From Serinus canaria (Eukaryota > Chordata > Aves > Passeriformes > Fringillidae), in contig NC_066315.1 of the NCBI RefSeq assembly GCF_022539315.1, forward strand, positions 20,993,649 through 21,057,648: a stretch of 64,000 bases of DNA, given 5' to 3'. The notes beneath the pieces are model-generated. The model saw nothing but the letters and a program-made list of their open reading frames with translations. It ran no database searches and was not told where the DNA came from. A program made the translations under genes and the position numbers. Below, one piece after another: positions 1 to 10,700 of the stretch. Positions within the stretch are counted from its first letter, which is position 1, and the number at the start of each line of letters is the position of its first letter.

Positions 1-3000
1 CATAAAAAACTAAAAAAAAAAAGCTTTGTCATTTCTTGCATCGGAACTTGATGAAATTTTTTTTTTAAAGTCTGCTAATATTTAATAGAATGAAGACTGA
101 GATATTCAAACAAGGACTAAGCAAATATTCTGAGCCAGGTAAATATCTCTACGATGGATATCACGAAAGCAGCTGATCTTCTGAAGCAGGAAAGAAAGGT
201 ATAAATATATCTTAAGGACTGTTATACCCCTAGCCATCCTCCCACAGAAAGACCCTATTAAGTCAAGGTAAATTGTACCAACGGCCTCAAAGTGGTGCCT
301 GTCTCTTCTAATTTTTTTGATACAGCAACTTGAAGTGTAGTGTGATAGTGATAGTACTGACCTATTAAGGCTGAAAGTGATAGGAAAATGCAGTTGTCAC
401 CTACAGCTTTGTTATTGTGGTGCAACACAAATGTTCTTTTCTTGAACCATTCTTGCTTGAAAGAAAGGCAGCAGGCTCCACCTTTCACTGCCCAATTAGA
501 TAACATCGGTATGTTTTGCTATAAGGATGCATTTTAAATGGGGCTCTTTTTTAAAATGCGTTTGGCAGCCTGAAGACACTACCAGAACAAATTAGTGATG
601 CTTAGTGCTGCATTTGAACAGTACCTTTCCAATTGCTTTGAAAACAGAGTCACTCCCCACTTTTAGTGGTTTATCACAACTCAGTACAAATTTGCAGTCA
701 TTTTGCTGAAACTGGCTCAGTTACTTTTCCCTTCCATTATTTTTTTAATATGAATTTCATGTTCATGCCAAATTAACAGCCCTGGATATTTTCCCTTTTT
801 TTCCCTTTTTTTCTAGTGGACATTCCAAATAGCAGCAGTGAGAATTCCATGTTTGTGCCCCAGTAATGTGACATTTAGTCAACCAGCTGATGGAAGGAGA
901 AGAGAGTTCAGACTCATGCAGGGTGTTTGCTTGTCTTGCTCACCCTACCTCAGAAGGAGCACTGCAGTGCCCTGTGGCATTCATGACAAGTCACTGGCTT
1001 TTCCTCATACAAGTTTGCCAGGTCTGTCACTTGCTTTAGGAAAGTGTTTTGCAAAGTTTGATTAAAAGTGCTCTTGATAGCTATATAGGAATGAGTTTAT
1101 AAAAGCAGTTGATCTTGCAGAAGAAAATGGGCTACCTGTCTTAAGTGTTTACTTAAGCACTCTATTATAAACTCACAGTCTCAATATCCATTATATTTAT
1201 TTTACTGAAAGCTCTCTGCTTATGTTCTCTTTTGCTTAATATGGAAAGTTGTTGGGTGGTGATCAAGGCCTCCTGTAAAACTTCATAAAGCCAGGTAAAT
1301 CCAGACCATGGCTTCTTTTTTATGTATCAAAACATGCAGATATCTGAGGGTACTGGGTATTTCCATGTGTGTTTGAGTGACTTAGGATCTAGCATCTCGA
1401 CTGAGAGGAACATGTTGTTCTAGTGCAGGCAGGACTTCAGGACCAAACAGGTATATTTTTGCAACCGTTATATAGCAGGTGTCAGGCTCTGCTTCCCTCA
1501 TCCACTTAGAATTCAATTGTGTAAACTTTACACCTGAGTACTTGGACCATGAACAATTTATTTGAAGATGTCAGTCAAAGAGTCAACAGTACAAATGCTT
1601 CCAAATGCACCTGCAATTGATTTTGCAGATACAGAGGAAAAATTGGCTCTCAGAGCAGATGAAAGCACCCAAATTTTGTTCCTTAATTAAAACTTCATTG
1701 GTTTTGTTGTTTCAGGTTTTTGGTTTTTTGATTTTTTTTTCACATGTGCATAGGGCATGAACAGGGAGAAAAGAAGATTTTTAAAACTTCAGTTTTGGTG
1801 AAACATCCAGACAGGAATTATGACATAACATTATCTGTAGAGTCACAATCGGTTTTTCTCAAGACTTGAGACTTCAGATTCCCAGTCTAGTGATACAATT
1901 TGTTCCCATGCTTAGTTGACCCAGTAAGAACCAGATGAGGTCTACAGCGAATTTTTTTGGCACGGAAGTGTTAGTGAAAGCAGCAGTAATTCCTCTACCG
2001 GCTGGCTTGTGAGCCAGGGAGACCATGGGTCAAGACCAGGGAAGGGGGCAAGGCAAAGCAGAGGTCAGAGCTCAACTCTTTAGTCCTTCAGTTTGTAAGC
2101 TGTTGCATCAGGAGAACATTCATTTTTCCCAGGGCATCAGTATGTTAGCATTGATTCCTGGTGCACTGAAGCACCCAGGAAAGTGCCTTCCTTCGCTAGG
2201 AAAACAGAATGGTGCAACCCTACAGAATATACCAGATCTGCATTAAAGCAGCAAAGAGTAATTTGTTCAATATGTTCAGGGGACCTTGCTGATGTGTAGC
2301 TGTCTCAAAGATGAGGTGTTTGGTCTAGCTGCTGGTAGTCCTACAGCTTGGATTGTGTACGCACGCGCTAGAAAATGTGGCGGGTATGTGTTATGCTGTC
2401 CAAAACCCTGGTAATGGATTTGGGAAAAACATTGTTATCTTTAAGGCTTGGAGTATAGTTTAGTATCGCTGTGCACTGTTAAATAGCTCTCAGGTTTCAG
2501 ATGAGAGCTGTCTGTATTTTGCCATGAGGCATGTGTTGCAAGAGCGTGTAAATCAATCTGGCATCTCACTGTAAGAAAGGTGCTTCATTTAAATTAAACC
2601 TATGCCCCTAGCGTCTTTTAATGGCAGGCTAATGAAACTGAGATGGTTTGTGTAACTGGGGGAGAGAATACAACCAAATGGTCTCATTTGTGATCTAAAA
2701 ATGTAGACACAATTTACTAATCGTAGCTAAAATATTAAATATATTAAGAAACTTTCTCTCCTGAAACAAATTGGCATTTTGGGTGCAATCCAGCTCATTC
2801 TAATGTGGATTTTCAAGACAAAGATGTTTCTTCATCCTGTCAGAATATTCTCATTTTCTATTTCTTTGTATAAAATGTCTGCATTTCAGATGCCTGAGAA
2901 TCAATGGATGCCAACAAAGAGGATCTCCTGGGTACCTGAAACCAAAAGTTTAGTCTTTGCCCCTACAGTACACTGAACACAATATTTACCTTTTCTAAAT

Positions 3001-3033
3001 CTATTGTTTTTAAGTGAATTCGCACATTTTATC
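1..3033. other. Unique non-coding DNA, no gene seen
   Basis: This stretch is AT-rich and CpG-poor, with frequent stops in all six frames. The open frames present, such as those around 838-1065 and 2025-2246, are short, carry no recognisable domain and lack convincing exon borders. There are short T-rich runs near 1720-1740 and 790-815. I see no repeat family, RNA gene or promoter that I can support. Confidence 0.7.
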
Positions 3034-3327
3034 AGGAGGGGAAAGGGAAAGAGGGAGGAGGGGAAGGGAGAAAGGGGAAGGGAAAAGGAGAGGAAAGGAG
3101 AGGAAAGGAGAGGAAAGGAGAGGAAAGGAAAGGAAAGGAAAGGAAGGAAAGGAAAGGAAAGGAAAGGAAAGGAAATGAAAGGCAAGGAAAGGAAAGTAAA
3201 TGACAGGAAAGGAAAGGAAAGGAACGGAAATGAACGGAAAGGAAAGGAAAGACAAGGACAGGAAAGGCAATGAAAGAAAGGAAATGAACGTAAAGGAACG
3301 GAAAGGACAGGAAGGAAAGGAACAAAA
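3034..3327. repeat. Polypurine GGAAA-type low-complexity tract
   Basis: The plus strand is made only of A and G from 3034 to 3175 (142 bases). It starts as a GGGA/GGAA mixture and becomes a regular GGAAA pentamer array. From 3176 to 3327 the array continues with scattered C or T substitutions (for example GGAAATGAAA and GGAACGGAAA), so the distal half looks older or less homogenised. Open frames seen here on both strands encode only Lys/Gly/Glu/Arg or Phe/Pro/Leu/Ser repeats and are an artefact of the repeat. Pure polypurine mirror-symmetric DNA of this kind can form triplex (H-DNA) structures and is prone to length variation; that is family knowledge, not shown here. Confidence 0.95.
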
Positions 3328-4035
3328 TCTTGTTTAAAGCAAGAAAGCTTCAGAAAATAATCTTATTTGCCATATGCATAACACAAAATTAGTTTGTAGT
3401 TTTGAAGCCTTATTCATTATGCTTCTAAGTGAAGCCTTTATTGACAACATATTAAATATGTAGTGGTAAATGCAAGCTGAAATAATCCTATGTATGCATT
3501 AACATGAACCTGTTTAGGCCAGAAACACAGACTTTATAATTGCTGTATTTATGAAATTATAGTCAAAGTTATGAATTATATTTGTTTGTTGATATTAAGA
3601 TATTTTTCAATAGCAGTAATCTCTGAATAGGCTGAACATTTCCAAAAACAGATGTATATTCCATAATTACATTTAAAAAAAAACCAACAAACAAAAAACC
3701 AAAAAAAAATAAGTGCCCTGCATTTTATAGAATCTTCATGAACCATGGGTTTTAGAGATCCATGGGTTTTCCAGAGTAATGCTTTTCTTAATAATTTTTT
3801 TAAGAGAAAAATTCTTTACTTCACAAATAAAAATATCAACATTTACAATTGACCACTGTTCATAGTGGTTTCTTAAAAATTCAATTTTAAACTTGAAAAA
3901 GAAACTGAGAGGGCAAGACTGATGTTGCCTGTATTACCTAGAACTTGGATATTTTGTCTCATAGAATGTAAACATAATTATTTGGTAGAAAGAAGATATC
4001 TGTTGCTGTTCAATTGTCTGGCTAACTGTTTTTGA
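3328..4035. other. Unique AT-rich DNA, no gene seen
   Basis: This is non-coding AT-rich sequence between the polypurine tract and the solo LTR. An A-rich stretch at about 3675-3710 (A runs broken by CC and CAAC) is the only low-complexity feature. I see no coding potential or recognisable element. Confidence 0.7.
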
Positions 4036-4724
4036 CTCATTGTCCTGGTTTAGGACAAATTTGGGAGAGAATCCCCAAAGGGGGGCCCCTCCAGAAATCA
4101 AATCCACACGGCCCCTCCCCCCAACCAGTTTGGGAAGAATTCCTCGGGGAGAAGTGGAAAGAACCTGTTTATTTAACAGGCACAGCACCCCCAGCACACA
4201 AAATGAACAATACTGGATGACACCACTCATTCACCGCTCTGAAAAAGACGACAAATTCAGAAAGTCTCTCCTGGGGTGGTTGCTCTGTTATCAGTCCTTC
4301 CAGTGCTGGGGCAGCTGCTGCAGCCTCAAGGTGCAAACCCTTGGTGTTTCCCAGGTCCCAGTCTGGAGCAGGTTTGAGTAGATCCAAAAAGGAAAAGAGG
4401 AACAGTCCAGGAGGAAATTTGGACTGTTTAGCTAAACTAATGAACAGAACAAAAAAAAAAAAAAAAAAAGCAAGCAAGAGCAAAGCAGGAGCAAAGCAGA
4501 AGCAAGAGCAAAGCAAAAAGCAAGGCAAAAAGCAAAAGCAGCTCTATGTACTGACCTGTCTCTGTGTCCCGCTGGCTGTGGGAGAGCGGCTGATAAGAAA
4601 CCAAAACAAAACTTTCACTCTTCAGAGCCAGTCTTGAAGGCACAGAACATAATATCCAGCATAAATAGCACACATGAATGGGGATACAAGCGTTAGGATC
4701 CTAACGTCACCCTAGGACACTCAT
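4036..4724 (-). mobile_element. Solo LTR of an endogenous retrovirus with target-site duplication
   Basis: A 679-bp element spans 4041-4719. It begins TGTCCTGGTTTAGGACA and ends CCTAGGACA, so the termini are TG...CA and form a short inverted repeat (TGTCCT/AGGACA). The pentamer CTCAT occurs immediately outside both ends (4036-4040 and 4720-4724), a 5-bp target-site duplication. No gag, pol or env sequence flanks it, so this is a solo LTR left by recombination between two LTRs. Orientation is taken as minus because an AATAAA polyadenylation signal lies on that strand (TTTATT at 4168-4173 on plus), about 130 bases from the end expected to be the 3' end. A 5-bp duplication fits ERVL-like (class III) elements better than the 4 bp typical of gammaretroviral types or 6 bp of ERVK. 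The sequence resembles LTRs I recall from songbirds, but I give no family name. The clean ends and duplication suggest a fairly recent insertion. Open frames inside it are incidental. Confidence 0.9.
4451..4540. repeat. A19 run and AGCAA-rich simple repeat inside the solo LTR
   Basis: A run of 19 A at 4451-4469 is followed by about 70 bases of imperfect GCAAG/AGCAA/GCAAA units, with no T between 4450 and about 4540. Read on the LTR sense (minus) strand this is a CTTTGCTTTTTGC-type pyrimidine tract ending in T19. It probably expanded inside the LTR and may differ in length between individuals. Confidence 0.8.
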
Positions 4725-7700
4725 CCTGCTAAAATTTACAGATAGGTACAAAATTCACAGTGGGATAAATTGTATATACTGTGCTTACCTCAAGAACAAA
4801 TTCTTAAAATTCATTCCCGTATGAAAACCTAGACTAAACTAGTATCTAGACTTAGAAAAAATATTAAGGTGATAAGGTGAGGGTATGATTCAGTAATTCT
4901 GAATATGACATGGGAATCCCAGCAAACAATCAATGGAAGCCAATCCAATGTTGTATGCAATGCATCAATGTCTTTTCTGCCTGTTTACATCTGCCATTAT
5001 CAAACAGAAGCAGGCAGATGGAATTATCTCAAATCTACAGTGGCATTGACTCAAGTATTATTTGACCATTCCTTCCCATCTTGTCTCTTCACAAAGGGTA
5101 CTAAAAACCACAGGTACAGTTCTGAGAAGAGTTAAAAGGAAGGTTGAAAGAAAATAGAAAGAGAGCTATGCTTAATCCATTCATTTTTCAAATATTGTTT
5201 ATTAAGGGTAAGATTAAAATATAGGATTCTTATACATGAAGAATATATCAATGTCTAAGGACTATACATTAATGTATATTTATAATACATTATACATTAC
5301 ATTGTGATAACTGGTTGTACATAGCTCTTCATCTGAAAAGGTAAAAATAGTGAACTTGAACTAGACAAACTCAGATTAAAAATAATACTCTGTTATTTAA
5401 CAAGTGAGAGTAATTAATTCCTCGAATATTTTATTAAGGGAAAGAGCAAAGTATCGACGTCTTGATTGTAAATCAAAGGATGCATTTATACTTGATCCAC
5501 AGTCATTCAATCCTAACTTTTAATTGTGATACAATGTTGAGATAAAATTCTCTGGTCCATAAGGCCCACAGTCTTAGAGCCCATTAATTGTTTTTGCTTC
5601 CTCTGCTTCAATGACAGCACTCTACACTTCTCTAGTACTCTCTACTGAGAACTCTTAATACCACTGCAAGACAGCAACATATCTAGTGCTAGATACTGCA
5701 TCAGGACTCTAGAAAATCAAGGTCCATGTGGACAGTGAGCTAGTTGTTTCACCTTTCTGTACCTGAGATAACCCTGGGACATGCATCAGTCCAAGGAGAG
5801 GGATTTTGCCATGGTTGCTGGTACAGTAGCAACCCTTGGTTTTCAGCTGCTGTGCAGCTTATTAGCTAGAAAGTACAGCTTAGTTCCCTGCTCTGCAAGG
5901 GTTTTGACAGAGCCTGGCCACTCTGTGTGCCTCCACTCCCCTCCACCCTCTGTTTAGTTGCCTTAAGGCTGTGTTGAGTGTGGGAATTAGGGTATGCTGA
6001 CCACGTGCCATCCAGGGAGCAGCAACCATGTTTTCCCCTATAATTTTCCTACTGTTATCTTTTTGCCCTTCATCTTCCCAGAAAAGGCTTCAGATATGTT
6101 TGTTGTTTTACAATTGGACTTTCAATGGTGCCCACAGTAATAATTGTTCATATTGTTAATATCTATGGACATCATATGACTGCTGGTATTACCACAGTGG
6201 AAAATTCCAGTTGTAAAAGAGAATTAAATTTCAGTGGTGATTTGAAAATATCCCATGAAACACCTTCAAATGCCTTGTTTTCATTATGTGTGCATACATC
6301 AATGTGCCAGAACTTGTATGCAGTTCATTAGCAAGCCACTGGTTATTAGAGGTGGCTTCATAGAGTTTGCAGACTAACATTTGCTAGAACTGAATTTGAA
6401 ACATATTTAGCTACAGCTTTGACAGTGTTTTTAATTGCAAAGAGAGCTATCTTGCTGTCAAGCTTTTTATTTTGCTTAGCCATGAAAGGACATCTTCTTT
6501 TAACACTTTTTATCGACTCTGAAAGTGCTCTTCAGCCTCTAGTAATACTAATAAAGCCCAAATAGGAAATGTTTTTCAGCCTCCTTGGAAAAGTTTTCTT
6601 GATTGCCTTTTCCACATGGGGATTAACCCAAGCATAGTCACCTGTTTTCAAACTGGAAAAACGAAAAAATCAGATAGAATGGTTCTCATTTGGGATAGAA
6701 ATGTTATGTGAATGGGGTCATGAAAGGGGAAGCTTATTCCCTGTCTCAGGTTTAAAAGTGAAAGTCACACCATATGAAATAAGGGGGGCCCAACCTATTC
6801 TGCCCTTGTTATTCTGTTTCTGGTCATGCTCACCTCAGAATGACTGAAAATACAGTATTTTGGCCAGTGATCAGAGAAAAAAAGGTTAGGATGCAAATAT
6901 TATCTCTGAATATATTTTTTTTTTTGTTTTCCACCAGCTTCCCCCACCCAGCAGAGGGGAGTTCATCTTTATGGAAGCACATCTATATTTTGCACAAACT
7001 TGTGGCTTTGAGCACTTGGTATATTTGTGACAGAAAGCCATTTTACCAGAAAAATTCCCACCAACTCCAATGTTGATCTTTTGGAGGACAGCAACAGGAC
7101 TCCAATTCTATCAGGAAATCCACCAACAAGTATAAAAGTAGAGAGTTTAAAGCATATATTTTCAAATATTTTCATCTTACTTTGAAATGTCATTATTTTT
7201 CTTCCTTCAGCTGCTCTAAGCCAGCTGAGTGAAGCATGTCCATATTTTGTAAAAGAATATATAAACTTTGTTATTTGAATCTTTCTGCCAGGTTCAAAAT
7301 AGTCTTTATATATGATTAAGTATCTTAACTATTCTTTTGTTGCATTAAGATGAAATGGAACTTTTATATGTAAAAGGCCAGATGAATCTTTCCATTTCAG
7401 ATTTCTCAACTGTAGCTATAGAGCATGAAAGCAAAAACAAAATTACTAACATGAGAGAGAAGTGCATTATTGTGCTATTCTATCTGAAGCGCAGGAGGGC
7501 TGACAGGATGGGTAGCACTTGTACAATGGAGGGATAGATATCAAAATGTTCACCACTGCATATCTTCAGCTGTGCACTCACCTTCTGAAATGGGAATAGA
7601 AATTGTTATGTAAATAAATTTATTGTCTTTCAAAATCATGTACTTTTAACTCATGATTTTGTAGCATCCATTGCTCTAAATTCCTACAGCTACAGTTATG

Positions 7701-10700
7701 CAGTTTATAAAACACTACTCTCCTCAGAAACATAACTTTAAAAAGAAAACCAATTGTTCTTCCCAATCCTCAAGATATATTTTTCCTGTAGAAAAAGTGT
7801 TTTCCTTCCCTTTATCTAGACTCTGTTTCTTTCTCCTGTTTGGTGCCCATTGTCAGCAATAAAACTGAGTAAAATTGCAATGCCATCAACTGGCTCAATA
7901 AGAAATGTTGGTGTCAAATATTGAAAAGTTTGACCCTGTTCAGCTAAGGGATTCATGACTGAGACTTGGAAAATGGTGTGGGTAATGAGTAGGAGATTGG
8001 AAGAAACAGTGTAGTTACTAGATAGGAGGAAGAAATAATATAATTTTAAACTTGTTCTCTTTTGAAACTCAGTTGTATGCACATGTTAATAGATACCTGG
8101 ATATTGCCCTGTGTGGCTATAACTGCTTGGCTTGCTACATCTGCCAGTTCTTGTGACTTTATTTCTGACAGTGTAAAGAGCTTGAAAGTCTTAACAGGGT
8201 TTTGGGGTTCTTCTGAGAAGGAAAAAGTGGATAAATTTACATCAGATCTCTGTGTTAAGAGGTTAAGAGATATTTTAATGGAGAAAGGGTATAAACTGAA
8301 AATTGTGATCTGGAGTCTCTGTGTCCCTAAGGTGGCAGGATTGCAAACAATTTTCTCTGGACTCACAAGAAAGAGCTCTGTAGAGGCCTTTTTAGCAAGA
8401 CTTTGGGAAGCCATATTCCCTGACAGGTCATGTGTACTTTGGCTGATGACTTTTCTCTGCCTGCCTGAGCATTTTCTTTTTTTTGGCTGACATTTTAAAG
8501 AAAATGCAAGCCACAGTTTTATAACAAAACTTCTTAGGAAAAAAAATTATTTCAAACTTTCAACTTAATTATTTTAATGATTTCACTTTTAAAATGTTTA
8601 AGACTTCAGTTTTTCAACAAAATTCTTTATTCAGTAAAATAAGTGAGGTTATTTCTTGAAGGTATCTCATGTAATTAATTAGAATTTCTAACTATCTCCA
8701 ACATACACTTCTGTGGATTAAGTAACATTCCTAGAAGGCTTCACTATGCTTTTATACACTGATCTGGCATATTTACTTGTTCAGATTATTCTTAAATGGT
8801 GCTATACATTCAAATGAACCCATCATGATTTCAATGAATACCAAAGCAATTAATAATGATTAAACACTCACATTAAATGTCATTCTCTCGTATGTGTTTC
8901 AGTTAGAAAAAAATTTCTGGCATCTATTTTTATTTGAAGAGAGTCACATTGCCCACAGAAAATTTCAAGTGCATACTCAAAGTTTAGCAATTAGCATAGA
9001 TCAGAAGGCCAGAAACAGAACAGACAGCGAGAAGCGGTTTGGAATTTTGGTTATTTCATAGGAGGCATGTGCTTTCTCAAGCTGTTTCTTTCCTGGAACC
9101 AAGATGAAAATCAACATGTAAAAAAATTATTTTCCGTCTTTTTGAAGAAGAGAAGAGATGAGAAAGGTTTCTTTGTTGCTGTTGCCACATTTGGTTATGA
9201 AAACCAAGAACAGGAGTTTGACTGCAATAACTCCCTGGGTCTTTTGGCAGTTCTGAGGTGTCAAAAGAGTTTTGTTCTGTTTAGCATGTCATAGTGGGTG
9301 TTTCAGCTGTCACTTCTGAACCAGACTGAGAGGACTAGTGGAGGCCCCCCTGCTTTCCCTTGCCTGATTTCTTTTTTATTTTTTTCTATACACAGACACT
9401 AATAGTGAGGAGGGAAACAGGAGACAATCAGAGGAGTTTAATATATCTCTTATCATATAAAATATAATGAGCCTTGATTGAAAAGAAGGTCAGGATATAT
9501 ATGTCCTCCAGGGACAGTTTGTCATTTATTTATGACAAAATCTTCTCCAAAAATCAAATTGAAATGGTTTTTATTTTGCATTTTGCAGGCCCCACCGTAA
9601 TAGTGGCCTTGGCAAAGGACACTTTCAAAGGACAAAAAGTAAAACAGTGTTAAGTTCAATACTTGTACAGCAGTTCAATATACCTAACCACAATACTATT
9701 GAAATGATTTCCCTTTTCTGGCATGATTGTGGACTAGAAGGACATGAATTGCTGAACTTGTAATGAGATTCAGTAATTCTGATAAAAGTAAACTATTCAC
9801 CATTTACTGCCTCATTTACAGGCTTGATAGTTTTTATACCTGTATTACCTAGAGTCTTTCACTGCTCCTTATATTCTCCTTTGCTAAAGAGGAATTAAAT
9901 ACAGCATCTGATGGAGAGGGTGCAGAGCAGATGGGCAAGTGTATATTGCAGCTTTGTCGTGGTCCCTCCTTGCATGGCAGCCTTTATGAAAAAGAAACGC
10001 ATGGGTTTTCCCTCCCTCTTTTCTCAGGGTGTAGCAGAGTGACATTAATCTGCCATGATTGAGATATCAGTTTGGTTAGCAGGCACAAAGCAACCTTAAG
10101 CAAAAGGGCAGAGCAGCTTGAGAAATGTTGGCTGTTAGTGCTTGGTAACAAGCCCATGGAGAAGCCCTGAAGTGGTTCAAATCACAGACTGCCTGCTAAG
10201 TGGTCTTTGGGGAGCCTGCTCTGCATCTAATCCCAACGAGAGAAATATGAGCAGCAGTGGACTGGAGATCAATGTAGGTGCCTTGCTGGGGATATTAACT
10301 ACCCCACCTTCACTTCTGGCTCCTGCAGCATGACAACTTTATTCCCAGAGGGCCAGAGGATTCTGCTGGGGTCTGTAGCAAAGTCTGTTGAAAGCAGGAG
10401 AATTGACATTTTGCTGATTGTCTCGACTGCTTTGACATCTCACAAACAGTACAAATGATCACTTATGTAAAGGTTATTTGAATAAAGGTAAGATCCCTTG
10501 GTGTGACTTAACTGTAAAACCATTCCAGTTCCCTTTAGATGTCCCTCTGAGATTTCTAGTCCCTTAAAATGTGCATGTACTTCTAATTTGCCTGTAGGCT
10601 AGAAGGCTGGAATCTGAAATCTGCAGAGCAGACCGAGCTTGTACAATACCCTGAAACTAGGCTTATTCAAAAAGGCTCTTCCAGGGCTTTAAACAAGACA

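Noticed and set aside
3004..3325. Open frames of 86-97 codons on both strands across the purine tract
   Set aside because: The encoded Lys/Gly/Glu/Arg or Phe/Leu/Ser/Pro strings are the direct readout of a pentamer repeat, present in all frames; not genes.
4032..4673. Several overlapping open frames of 62-119 codons
   Set aside because: They lie inside or across the edge of the solo LTR, encode no retroviral domain and follow its base composition.
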